A DNA stretch of 19,749 nucleotides from an uncultured Megamonas sp. (GCA_900554895.1 USIX01000022.1:1-19749); one strand, 5' to 3'; numbered from the stretch's first letter, positions 1 to 7,119 are shown. Numbers and translations: made by a program. The notes: generated by a model from the letters alone, not told the origin.

Positions 1-64
1 CGGCGCAATATAAGAATACATTAAGAAATAATTCTTTTCATATTATATTGTGCCGTATCGGCAC
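1..64 (+). terminator. Two mutually exclusive hairpins at window edge, terminator-like
   Basis: Positions 1-13 pair with 43-55 (13 bp, one G-U). Positions 50-55 (GTGCCG) also pair with 59-64 (CGGCAC) across a 3-nt loop, followed by TTTCTTT. Both hairpins need 50-55, so they cannot form together. The second resembles a weak rho-independent terminator, probably of a gene left of the window. Whether the first is an anti-terminator or only part of the same 3' UTR cannot be decided here. Confidence 0.4.
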
Positions 65-73
65 TTTCTTTAA

Positions 74-103
74 ACTGATTTCTTTAAAGGCAAAGAAATC
101 GGT
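74..103. repeat. Inverted repeat upstream of the sigma-54 regulator
   Basis: Arms 74-85 and 92-103 form a 12-bp stem (one G-U) around a 6-nt loop. TTTCTTTAAA occurs twice, at 65-74 and 80-89. An AT-rich palindrome ATTTTAT-ATG-ATAAAAT lies at 115-131, just before the regulator. Together these could be operator or leader structure for the regulator, but no function is shown. Confidence 0.35.
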
Positions 104-155
104 AAATAGAAATTATTTTATATGATAAAATAGTATCAATGAATATAAAACTTAG

Positions 156-162
156 AAAAGGA
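156..162 (+). promoter_or_regulatory. Ribosome binding site deciding the regulator start
   Basis: AAAAGGA lies 9 nt before the ATG at 172. The in-frame ATG at 139 has no purine-rich stretch in front of it. The start at 172 is therefore preferred. Confidence 0.7.
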
Positions 163-171
163 TTTTCGCTT

Positions 172-2013
172 ATGGATTCCGTATTATTTATCGCACCGCA
201 AAAAGAAATCGCTCAAGTGGCGCGGAAAGTTCTTGATGAACTTAATATTTCCATGCCCATCATCGTCGCTAAAAACGAAGACGCTGTAGAAAAAGTGAAA
301 CAGTATCCCAATGCTTCTGTAATCATCAGCCGCGGCGGTACAGCACGCGATTTGAAAAAATATACCGACAAAATCATTGTCGATATCAATATTTCCTTCG
401 CCGATATTTTTCCGTCCATTGAAAAACTGAGCCGTCTCGGCAGCAAAAATATCGCCATAATTTCCAACAACCATATTATCGATAAAGAAGAAACAAATCT
501 TACCATTAATGATACTTTTATAAAAATATGTCCATATGCTGCCGATGAAGATGTTTTCGGCATTATTGAAGGTTTTCTGCCAAAGAAAATCGACGGCATT
601 ATCGGCGACATCAAGCCGGTGGAAATAGGCAATACCTACAATATTCCCAGCATTTATATTGAATCAAATACGCTTTCCATCACAAAAGCAGTTAAAGAAG
701 CTCTTTCCATTGTCGACTCCCAGCAGAAAAAACAACTGCGTCTGCAAACGCTGCAGACCATTATCAACAACATTGATGAAGGTATCATTGTCTACAACTT
801 GAACAATCAGCCGATTTTCTCCAATGAACTTGGGCAGCAGATTATCAATAATTATGATATATTATCCGGCAGACGCGGTCAGAACAAACTTATTAATTTC
901 TTCAATAATTACAACGGCAAAATTCTCGATATCAACAATGAAAAAATTCTTCTGGATGTAATCACTTTAAATCTGGATAATGAACGCAATAACAAAGTGC
1001 TGATTTTCCAGAAAGTAAATTCCATAGAAAAAACAGCTCGTAAAATCCGCCTTGCTTTGTATCAAAAAGGACTTTATGCAAAAAAAACCTTTTCGGATAT
1101 TCTGTACAACTCTCCTCAAATGAAAGATGTTTTAAAAACAGCAAAATTGTTTGCTCAGTCCAAGTCCACTGTTCTAATTTATGGCGAAACGGGTACCGGC
1201 AAGGAAGGACTGGCACAGAGCATTCATAACGCCAGTCCTCGCCGTGATAAACCGTTCGTTTCCGTAAACTGCGCATCGCTTCCGCCAACGCTTATCGAAT
1301 CGGAATTATTCGGCTATGTGGAAGGTGCCTTCACCGGTGCCAGAAAATCCGGCAAAAAAGGTTTATTCGAAATGGCTCATACCGGTACGATTTTTCTTGA
1401 TGAAATCGGCGATTTACCGCTGGACATTCAAAGCCGACTGCTGCGCGTCATTCAGGAACGGGAAATAATGCGCATCGGCGATGACAAAATTCTGCCTATA
1501 GATATTCGCCTCATCTGCGCCACCAATAAAAATCTGAAAGAACTCGTAAAGGAAAATAAGTTCCGCCAGGATTTATACTATCGTATAAATGTCCTGCGTT
1601 TGACACTGCCGCCGCTGCGTAAGCGCAAAGAAGATATTCTTCTGCTAATGAATTTCTACCTGCAAAAATACGCTCAGGAAAAAAACAAACCTATCGTCCT
1701 TTCACCGGAAATACAAAAATATCTGGAAAATTATCCCTGGTACGGCAATATCCGCGAATTGAAAAATGTTGCCGAAGCTCTCGCTCTTATTTACCGCAAG
1801 AATTTCAGCCTGAAAGAACTGAAAAATCTACTCGATGATGACAGTGATATTGAAACATCCACCGCCAACACTTTATCCATTCCGCTAAAAGGTCCTCTGA
1901 AAAACATGGAAAAAGAAATCATCCGCCAACTAGCGCAGAAAAATTACAGCAGCGACGCCATTTGTCAGCTTTTAGGCATAAGCAAAGTTACACTTTGGCG
2001 CAAAACAAAATAA
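172..2013 (+). CDS. Sigma-54-dependent transcriptional activator (PrpR_N-like sensor, PAS, AAA+, Fis HTH)
   Basis: Enhancer-binding protein that would remodel sigma-54 RNA polymerase at -24/-12 promoters. Numbered from the ATG at 172 (613 aa), residues 1-185 resemble the PrpR N-terminal ligand domain (SRGGTARDL at 53-61). Residues 195-280 look like a PAS domain. The AAA+ domain has Walker A GETGTGKE at 338-345, an intact sigma-54-contact loop GAFTGA at 385-390, and Walker B GTIFLDE at 405-411. A Fis-type HTH (ICQLLGISKVTLWRK) closes the protein. No receiver domain is present, so it probably senses a small molecule directly. The effector is unknown; the neighbouring uronate operon suggests a pathway intermediate. 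It sits directly upstream of the uxaB promoter, separated by a terminator, and is the obvious candidate activator of both -24/-12 promoters in this window. An alternative start at 139 adds 11 residues and lacks a ribosome binding site. Confidence 0.93.
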   Translation: MDSVLFIAPQKEIAQVARKVLDELNISMPIIVAKNEDAVEKVKQYPNASVIISRGGTARDLKKYTDKIIVDINISFADIFPSIEKLSRLGSKNIAIISNNHIIDKEETNLTINDTFIKICPYAADEDVFGIIEGFLPKKIDGIIGDIKPVEIGNTYNIPSIYIESNTLSITKAVKEALSIVDSQQKKQLRLQTLQTIINNIDEGIIVYNLNNQPIFSNELGQQIINNYDILSGRRGQNKLINFFNNYNGKILDINNEKILLDVITLNLDNERNNKVLIFQKVNSIEKTARKIRLALYQKGLYAKKTFSDILYNSPQMKDVLKTAKLFAQSKSTVLIYGETGTGKEGLAQSIHNASPRRDKPFVSVNCASLPPTLIESELFGYVEGAFTGARKSGKKGLFEMAHTGTIFLDEIGDLPLDIQSRLLRVIQEREIMRIGDDKILPIDIRLICATNKNLKELVKENKFRQDLYYRINVLRLTLPPLRKRKEDILLLMNFYLQKYAQEKNKPIVLSPEIQKYLENYPWYGNIRELKNVAEALALIYRKNFSLKELKNLLDDDSDIETSTANTLSIPLKGPLKNMEKEIIRQLAQKNYSSDAICQLLGISKVTLWRKTK

Positions 2014-2028
2014 TTTTTTCATAAACAA

Positions 2029-2071
2029 AACCATTGAATTTCAATTTTGAAATCAATGGTTTTATTTTTTT
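2029..2071 (+). terminator. Rho-independent terminator of the sigma-54 regulator, with embedded palindrome
   Basis: A long stem (AAACCATTGA pairing with TCAATGGTTT, continued by TTTCAA/TTGAAA after a one-base bulge) is followed by TTTATTTTTTT. It lies 16 nt after the regulator stop codon. The tip of the stem is the palindrome TTTCAATTTTGAAA, which is also a candidate activator site (separate entry). Confidence 0.8.
2039..2052. promoter_or_regulatory. Candidate upstream activator site 1 (TTTC-N6-GAAA)
   Basis: TTTCAATTTTGAAA is centred about 105 bp upstream of the GG of the -24 element at 2151. A near-identical copy (TTTCTATTTTGAAA, 6873-6886) occurs about 94 bp upstream of the second -24/-12 promoter. 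Sigma-54 activators usually bind palindromes 80-200 bp upstream, which fits. The assignment to the adjacent regulator is inference. The overlap with the terminator stem makes part of the palindromy ambiguous. Confidence 0.5.
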
Positions 2072-2148
2072 ATCCGCTTAAAAATTCAACATTGCATTCG
2101 CTATTGAAAATATTGATATTCCCGCAAAAATTCAGATAAATTTTTATG

Positions 2149-2165
2149 TTGGCACGCAATTTGCA
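2149..2165 (+). promoter_or_regulatory. Sigma-54 (-24/-12) promoter of uxaB-uxaA-kdgK-eda
   Basis: TTGGCACGCAATTTGCA matches the RpoN consensus (TGGCAC-N5-TTGC) with correct spacing between the GG at 2151-2152 and the GC at 2163-2164. Transcription would start near 2175, leaving a 5' UTR of about 55 nt before the uxaB ATG at 2231. The adjacent gene encodes a sigma-54 activator with an intact GAFTGA loop, which supports the call. Confidence 0.92.
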
Positions 2166-2214
2166 TTAAATATATAATGTCTGCATTCGGAATTTATATC
2201 ACATCAATAATTAT

Positions 2215-2222
2215 AAAAGGAG
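2215..2222 (+). promoter_or_regulatory. Ribosome binding site deciding the uxaB start
   Basis: AAAAGGAG ends 8 nt before the ATG at 2231. The in-frame ATG at 2177 falls at the predicted transcription start and has no ribosome binding site. Confidence 0.85.
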
Positions 2223-2230
2223 CGCTTATA

Positions 2231-3703
2231 ATGAAAACCTTAAATCTACAATCTTTTCCTGAACTAAAAAACAACAGACCGGAAAAAATAATTCAGTTCG
2301 GCGAAGGAAATTTCATTCGTGCATTCATGGACTGGATGGTTCAACAGATGAATAAACAGGGTACTTTTAATGGCAGCGTTGTTGCCATACAGCCTACACC
2401 GCACGGAAAAGTCGTAGGCAAACTAAATACACAGGACGGTTTATTCACGGTTATTCTGCGCGGCATTGCCGACGGACAGACAGTAAACAGCCATGAAATC
2501 ATCAGTTGCGTAAGCCGCGGTATCAATCCGTATACCGATTGGCAGGAAGTTTTAAAATGCGCGGAAAATCCGGAAATGGAATTTGTTTTTTCCAACACGA
2601 CGGAAGCCGGACTCACTTACAATCACGAAGATAAAGCGGATATGCAACCGCCTCTTTCCTATCCTGCAAAACTTACACTGTTTCTATACCATCGCTATGA
2701 ATATTTCCACGGTGATAAAAATAAGGGAATGTACATCATTCCATGTGAACTTCTGGAAAGCAACGGCGAACTTTTGAAAAATATCATTTTAAAACATTGC
2801 GAAGACTGGAATTTGCCGGAAGAATTCAGAACATGGATTGAAACGAGCAATAAATTCTACAACAGCCTCGTAGACAGAGTAGTCAGCGGTTATCCGAAAG
2901 ATGAAATCGAAACTATCACCCAGGAACTAGGCTATGAAGACACACTTATTGCCTGCGGCGAACCGTTTCACTTTCTTGCACTGGAAGGAGATGAAAGTCT
3001 TAATGATAAACTGCCGTTTACAAAAAGCGGTCTTAATGTCGTCATCGAAAAAGATATCACAAAATACCGCCAACGCAAAGTCCGTCTGTTAAACGGAGGC
3101 CATACAGCAAATGTTCCGGCAAGTTTCCTCGCAGGTCTTGATACCGTAGCTGAAATGATGAATGACGAAATTACAGGCAAATTCACCCGTCAGACAATAA
3201 AAAACATCATTCTTCCTTCCGTACCTATGGACAGACAGATGCTGGAAGACTTCGCCTCTGCCGTAATCGAACGTTTCCAGAACCCGTTCATCAAACATCA
3301 GTTGCTCAGTATTTTACTTAACTGTACTTCCAAATTCAAAGTGAGAGTATTGCCGTCCCTGCTCGAATACCGTGAAAAATTCGGCATTTTTCCGCAAAAC
3401 TTATGTTTCAGCTTTGCCGCCTATATTTATCTGTACAAATCAAATAAAAGAAACGGAAAAACGTTTGAATTTACGGATGACAGTACGGCTCTCAGCAAAC
3501 TTCATGCCGCATGGCAGCTTTACGACAACTCTTTAACAGGTGCCCACAGTGTTGCAACGCAGATTTTAGGCGATACTGATTTATGGGACACGGATCTCAC
3601 TATTTATACGGACCTTGTAAAAGATGTTGCCAAATATTTATACGAAATCGACATCAACGGCACGAAAAAAATCATGCAATCATTATTAACCGACGAGGAA
3701 TAA
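2231..3703 (+). CDS. uxaB: Tagaturonate reductase (altronate oxidoreductase)
   Basis: NAD(H)-dependent cytoplasmic enzyme of the mannitol dehydrogenase family that interconverts tagaturonate and altronate in galacturonate catabolism. The protein (490 aa) starts MKTLNLQSFPE, closely resembling E. coli UxaB (MKTLNRRDFPG). It has the nucleotide-binding motif IIQFGEGNFIRAF near residues 18-30. It shares the segments FVFSNTTEAG, YPAKLT and IIPCELL with UxaB, and the family catalytic triad in KVRLLNGGH (K283, N288, H291). Fructuronate reductase (UxuB) is a relative, but the N-terminus and the neighbouring altronate dehydratase favour UxaB. First gene of the sigma-54-driven operon; the next gene begins 3 nt after its stop. 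Confidence 0.93.
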   Translation: MKTLNLQSFPELKNNRPEKIIQFGEGNFIRAFMDWMVQQMNKQGTFNGSVVAIQPTPHGKVVGKLNTQDGLFTVILRGIADGQTVNSHEIISCVSRGINPYTDWQEVLKCAENPEMEFVFSNTTEAGLTYNHEDKADMQPPLSYPAKLTLFLYHRYEYFHGDKNKGMYIIPCELLESNGELLKNIILKHCEDWNLPEEFRTWIETSNKFYNSLVDRVVSGYPKDEIETITQELGYEDTLIACGEPFHFLALEGDESLNDKLPFTKSGLNVVIEKDITKYRQRKVRLLNGGHTANVPASFLAGLDTVAEMMNDEITGKFTRQTIKNIILPSVPMDRQMLEDFASAVIERFQNPFIKHQLLSILLNCTSKFKVRVLPSLLEYREKFGIFPQNLCFSFAAYIYLYKSNKRNGKTFEFTDDSTALSKLHAAWQLYDNSLTGAHSVATQILGDTDLWDTDLTIYTDLVKDVAKYLYEIDINGTKKIMQSLLTDEE

Positions 3704-3706
3704 ATT

Positions 3707-5194
3707 ATGGACATACTGCAAATAAACAAACTAGATAATGTAGCTGTAGCTCTTAAAGATTTACAAAAAGGAACCGTAGTTTCCGTCAATAATTCCGCCA
3801 TTGAACTGCCGGAGGATATTCCTTCCGGTCATAAAGTGGCGATAAGGGATATTGCCGAAAATGAAAACATCATTAAATACAGCTTTCCCATCGGTCACGC
3901 TGTTTGCCCGATAAAACAGGGCAGCCATGTTCACACGCATAATATAAAGACGAACTTAGGCTCCATTCTGAATTACGAATACAATCCCGCTTTGCCTGCC
4001 GCACTTCCCGCCTCAAACAAAAAAACCTTCATGGGTTATAAGCGGGAAAACAATACGGTAGGAACACGTAACAATCTATGGATTGTGCCTACAGTAAACT
4101 GCGTTACCAGCACAGTTCACTATCTGGAAAAAATCGGCAGAAAACTGATTGAAAATTATCCGAATATCGATGACTGCATAGGCATTACCCATCCTTACGG
4201 CTGTTCGCAAATCGGTAATGATTATGTGATGACGCAGAAAATCCTGGCAAATATCGTAAATCATCCCAACGCCGGCGCAGTTCTCGTCGTAAGTCTCGGC
4301 TGTGAAAATAACAATTTGACCGAATTTAAAAAAGTTCTCGGTAACTACAATCCTGACCGCGTTAAATTCATGGTTACGCAGGAAGTGGAAGATGAAGATA
4401 TTACCGGCAGACAGCTACTAAAAGAACTGGCTGAATTTGCCAATAAATACAAACGGGAACAATGCCCTTTAAATAAATTGCGCATTGGACTCAAATGCGG
4501 CGGTTCCGACGGATTTTCCGGCATAACGGCCAATCCGTTAATCGGCGAATTATCCGACCTGGTTATCGGCAGCGGCGGAACGACCGTACTGACGGAAGTT
4601 CCTGAAATGTTCGGTGCAGAAACACTTCTAATGAACAGAGCCAAAGATGAACGGACTTTTCAAAAAACGGTAAATTTAATCAACTGCTTCAAACAGTATT
4701 TCAAACGCTACGACCAGCCGATTTCCGACAATCCTTCGCCCGGCAATAAAAAAGGCGGCATCACCACCTTGGAAGACAAATCTCTCGGCTGTGTGCAAAA
4801 AGGCGGTCATGCTCAGGTAGTTGACGTCTTGGACTACGGCGACACAATAAAGACAACGGGACTCAATCTGTTAAACGGCCCAGGTAATGACTCCGTTTCC
4901 ACAACGGTACTCGCCGCCAGCGGCTGTCAGATAATTTTATTCTCAACAGGACGCGGCACGCCATGGGGAACAATCGTTCCTACCGCAAAAATCGCCACAA
5001 ACAGCAAACTTGCCAAGTATAAAGCGAAATGGATTGACTTCAACGCCGGAAGTCTTCTGGAAGGCGTTGAAATGCAGCAGCTTCGCGACAATTTATTCGA
5101 TTTCATTCTGGATACGGCTTCTGGAAAACAGACAAAAGCCGAACAGATGGACTTTCATGAAATCGCAGTCTGGAAAGACGGCGTTACGGAATAA
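3707..5194 (+). CDS. uxaA: Altronate dehydratase
   Basis: Dehydrates D-altronate to 2-keto-3-deoxygluconate (KDG), a metal-dependent cytoplasmic reaction. At 495 aa it is full length for UxaA. The N-terminal SAF domain (residues about 8-85) carries the HVHTHN histidine cluster, and the large UxaA catalytic domain follows from about 105. Segments shared with E. coli UxaA include NLWIVPTVNCV, HPYGCSQIG, VVSLGCENN, CGGSDGFSGITANP, LTEVPEMFGAE, GITTLEDKSLGC and FSTGRGTPWGTIVPT. GAGGAA about 8 nt upstream serves as ribosome binding site. Tight spacing with uxaB (3 nt) and kdgK (21 nt) indicates one transcript. Confidence 0.96.
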   Translation: MDILQINKLDNVAVALKDLQKGTVVSVNNSAIELPEDIPSGHKVAIRDIAENENIIKYSFPIGHAVCPIKQGSHVHTHNIKTNLGSILNYEYNPALPAALPASNKKTFMGYKRENNTVGTRNNLWIVPTVNCVTSTVHYLEKIGRKLIENYPNIDDCIGITHPYGCSQIGNDYVMTQKILANIVNHPNAGAVLVVSLGCENNNLTEFKKVLGNYNPDRVKFMVTQEVEDEDITGRQLLKELAEFANKYKREQCPLNKLRIGLKCGGSDGFSGITANPLIGELSDLVIGSGGTTVLTEVPEMFGAETLLMNRAKDERTFQKTVNLINCFKQYFKRYDQPISDNPSPGNKKGGITTLEDKSLGCVQKGGHAQVVDVLDYGDTIKTTGLNLLNGPGNDSVSTTVLAASGCQIILFSTGRGTPWGTIVPTAKIATNSKLAKYKAKWIDFNAGSLLEGVEMQQLRDNLFDFILDTASGKQTKAEQMDFHEIAVWKDGVTE

Positions 5195-5215
5195 ATACTT
5201 TACAGGAGGGATTAT

Positions 5216-6163
5216 ATGCAAAACGGATTGATTTTAGTCGGCGAACCGATGGGTCTTCTAATCGCCCAAACGGAAGGCAGCCTTGACAACGTCAAGGGCT
5301 ATGACCTAGCTGTTGCCGGTGCCGAATTCAACGTTGCCGTCGGTGCAGCACGCCTGGAGCATAAAGTTACGTATATGACAAAACTCGGCGACGACCCGTT
5401 CGGCAGACTCATCGTCAATGTACTTAATGAAAACAATATCGGCAGTGAATTTGTCACTTTTACCAAAGAACGGCCAACCGGTTTTATGCTCAAAGGCAGA
5501 ACAAGCGTCGGCGACCCGGATATATTTTACTTTCGCAAAAACTCGGCAGCTTCCACACTAAGCGCAGCAGATGTAGAAAAAATAGATTTAAGTCAATACA
5601 CGAATATTCATCTGACCGGAATTCTGCCGGCACTTTCCGAAAGTGCTAAAGAAGCAACATTCGCTTTAATGCAAAAAGCCAAAACGCAGGGACTTTTTAT
5701 CAGCTTCGACCCGAATTTGCGCCCTCAGCTCTGGCATTCACAAGAAGATATGATTGAAACGATTAACAGGCTCGCTTCCTATGCCGACCTTGTACTGCCG
5801 GGAGAAAATGAGGGCAAAATCCTTGTCGGCACAAAAGACGCCCATACTATCAACGAATTTTACCTGAAAAACGGCTCTTCCGTCTGCGTTACTAAATGCG
5901 GCAGTAAGGGAGCCTATGTTTCCACGGATAAAGGCGAAAATTACATGGTTGACGGCTACACGGTAAAAAAAGTCGTTGACACGGTAGGTGCAGGCGACGG
6001 CTTTGCAACTGGCGTCATCACAGGCCTCATGGAAGGGCTGCCGCTAGATAAAGCCGTTAAGCGCGGTACGGCAATCGGTGCCATTCAGGTAATGAGCCGC
6101 GGCGACAATGAAGGTCTTCCAACGCGTGAAGAACTTGCCAATTTTCAGTTTCTTTCTGAATAA
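5216..6163 (+). CDS. kdgK: 2-keto-3-deoxygluconate kinase (PfkB family)
   Basis: Phosphorylates KDG to KDPG with ATP. The 315-aa protein is a standard PfkB/ribokinase-fold sugar kinase. It shows the N-terminal substrate region (GAEFNVAVGAARL, TKLGDDPFG), the FDPNLRPQLW segment, and PfkB signature 2, DTVGAGDGFATG, with the catalytic base at D261. The KDG assignment rests on the position between altronate dehydratase and KDPG aldolase plus the KDG-kinase-like FRKNSAAS segment; other PfkB substrates cannot be fully excluded from sequence alone. Ribosome binding site AGGAGGG precedes the ATG by about 7 nt. Confidence 0.92.
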   Translation: MQNGLILVGEPMGLLIAQTEGSLDNVKGYDLAVAGAEFNVAVGAARLEHKVTYMTKLGDDPFGRLIVNVLNENNIGSEFVTFTKERPTGFMLKGRTSVGDPDIFYFRKNSAASTLSAADVEKIDLSQYTNIHLTGILPALSESAKEATFALMQKAKTQGLFISFDPNLRPQLWHSQEDMIETINRLASYADLVLPGENEGKILVGTKDAHTINEFYLKNGSSVCVTKCGSKGAYVSTDKGENYMVDGYTVKKVVDTVGAGDGFATGVITGLMEGLPLDKAVKRGTAIGAIQVMSRGDNEGLPTREELANFQFLSE

Positions 6164-6189
6164 ACCTTTAATAATTAAACAAAATAAAC

Positions 6190-6193
6190 GGAG
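6190..6193 (+). promoter_or_regulatory. Ribosome binding site deciding the eda start
   Basis: GGAG abuts the ATG at 6194 directly, so that ATG cannot be used efficiently. It stands 9 nt before the in-frame ATG at 6203, which is therefore the likely start. Confidence 0.75.
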
Positions 6194-6202
6194 ATGTTAA
6201 TA

Positions 6203-6841
6203 ATGATTAGTGAAAACATGCAGAAAATATTCGATATCGGACTTGTTCCGCTTGTAGTTTTAGATGATGCCAATGATGCCGTACCGCTTGCCAAAGCACT
6301 TGTTGCCGGCGGCATTCCCGTAGCCGAAGTGACATTCCGCACGGCGGCAGGCGGCGACACCATTTACAAAATGGCGCATGAAGTACCGGAAATCATCGTC
6401 GGTGCAGGTACGGTGCACGATGTTGCTCATGCCCAAGAAGCCGTGGAAAAAGGCGCAAAATTCATTGTTTCTCCGGGACTCAATCCTGCCGTTGTCAAAT
6501 GGTGCGTAGACAATAATATCGACGTACTTCCGGGAACGGTTACACCGAGCGATATTGAAACAGCCATGTCATTCGGCCTTACAATCTGCAAATTCTTCCC
6601 TGCCGAAGTATACGGCGGCGTTAAAACTTTAAAAGCACTTGCAGGTCCTTTCGGCGATATCAAATTCATGCCGACAGGCGGCGTCAATGAAAATAATATG
6701 AACGACTATCTGGCTCTGCCGAACGTTGCGGCAATCGGCGGAAGTTTCATGCTGCCGAATAAACTTGTAAAAGCAAAACAGTGGGATGAAATCACAGCTC
6801 TTTGTAAATCTATTGTTGCTAAAAACATTAGAAACAAATAA
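6203..6841 (+). CDS. eda: KDPG aldolase (2-dehydro-3-deoxyphosphogluconate aldolase)
   Basis: Class I aldolase that cleaves KDPG to pyruvate and glyceraldehyde-3-phosphate, the last step of this pathway. Numbered from 6203 (212 aa), the family signatures are present: AEVTFRT with E42 and R46, the VGAGTV loop, SPGLNP, and the Schiff-base lysine K130 in CKFFPAE. These correspond to E45, R49 and K133 of E. coli Eda. The phosphate-binding region PTGGVNENN follows. Some Eda relatives act on KDPGal or 4-hydroxy-2-oxoglutarate, but KdgK next door points to KDPG. Last gene of the operon; no terminator is visible directly behind it, and the next strong one is at 7024-7070. Confidence 0.95.
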   Translation: MISENMQKIFDIGLVPLVVLDDANDAVPLAKALVAGGIPVAEVTFRTAAGGDTIYKMAHEVPEIIVGAGTVHDVAHAQEAVEKGAKFIVSPGLNPAVVKWCVDNNIDVLPGTVTPSDIETAMSFGLTICKFFPAEVYGGVKTLKALAGPFGDIKFMPTGGVNENNMNDYLALPNVAAIGGSFMLPNKLVKAKQWDEITALCKSIVAKNIRNK

Positions 6842-6872
6842 TTTTATCTTTTTCACAAATAAAACTATCGTA

Positions 6873-6886
6873 TTTCTATTTTGAAA
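6873..6886. promoter_or_regulatory. Candidate upstream activator site 2 (TTTC-N6-GAAA)
   Basis: TTTCTATTTTGAAA differs from site 1 (TTTCAATTTTGAAA) at one position and lies at almost the same distance (about 94 bp) upstream of an identical type of promoter. A further TTTC-N6-GAAA match at 6939-6952 (TTTCATTAAAGAAA) is much closer to the promoter and may be chance in AT-rich DNA. Binding by the regulator at 172-2013 is inferred. Confidence 0.5.
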
Positions 6887-6970
6887 AAATTCACCTTTCC
6901 TCTCTCTTAAAAATAAATATATTACTGCATAAATACTGTTTCATTAAAGAAAATATCTTTAATCAATTAT

Positions 6971-6987
6971 TTGGCACGATAATTGCA
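6971..6987 (+). promoter_or_regulatory. Second sigma-54 (-24/-12) promoter
   Basis: TTGGCACGATAATTGCA shares TTGGCACG and TTGCATT plus spacing with the uxaB promoter. The predicted start is near 6998. The hydrogenase operon lies about 200 bp downstream, but a strong terminator intervenes. The promoter may therefore make a short RNA, or feed the operon only under antitermination. Confidence 0.88.
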
Positions 6988-6997
6988 TTTAACTAAT

Positions 6998-7074
6998 GTT
7001 AGGCAGTAATAGAACCTCTATCAAAAAATATAGATAATGGTGTAATCTACACTTCATTATCTATATTTTTGTAT
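6998..7074 (+). ncRNA. Candidate sigma-54-driven small RNA or attenuated leader (about 75-77 nt)
   Basis: The predicted start of the -24/-12 promoter (near 6998) and the end of the terminator U-tract (about 7072-7074) bracket a transcript typical of a small regulatory RNA. It would have a 25-nt unstructured 5' part containing a CU-rich AACCTCT stretch (7013-7019) and a terminal 21-bp hairpin. No open frame with a ribosome binding site lies in it. It could instead be only the untranslated leader of the hydrogenase operon with an attenuator. It resembles Vibrio Qrr RNAs only in being sigma-54 controlled. Confidence 0.4.
7024..7070 (+). terminator. Strong terminator hairpin between the sigma-54 promoter and hydrogenase genes
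   Basis: Arms 7024-7039 and 7055-7070 are perfect 16-bp complements. Inside them GTGTA (7040-7044) pairs with TACAC (7048-7052) around an ATC loop, with a TT bulge. The 3' arm ends TATTTTTG, giving the U-tract. It can end transcripts from the -24/-12 promoter at 6971 and also read-through from eda. Confidence 0.8.
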
Positions 7075-7090
7075 ACATTACATCCGTATA

Positions 7091-7119
7091 TTCACTCTAA
7101 AAGAAATTTATGCTAAGAT
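7091..7119 (+). promoter_or_regulatory. Candidate sigma-A promoter of the hydrogenase operon
   Basis: TTCACT (7091-7096), a 17-bp spacer, and TAAGAT (7114-7119) preceded by TGC give an extended -10 promoter. The start would be near 7126, about 70 nt before the first gene and downstream of the terminator. The hydrogenase genes could thus be transcribed independently of sigma-54. Confidence 0.5.

Noticed and set aside
139..171. Upstream start codon for the sigma-54 regulator at 139.
   Set aside because: It has no ribosome binding site and lies in an AT-rich palindrome region; the ATG at 172 has AAAAGGA at proper spacing and begins with the typical PrpR_N strand.
2177..2230. Upstream in-frame start for uxaB at 2177.
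   Set aside because: It coincides with the predicted sigma-54 transcription start and adds 18 residues absent from UxaB proteins; the start at 2231 has a good ribosome binding site and matches the UxaB N-terminus.
6996..7037. A 13-codon open frame (MLGSNRTSIKKYR) as an attenuation leader peptide in the short sigma-54 transcript.
   Set aside because: Its ATG lies at or just before the predicted transcript start and there is no ribosome binding site; the codons are not enriched for one amino acid.
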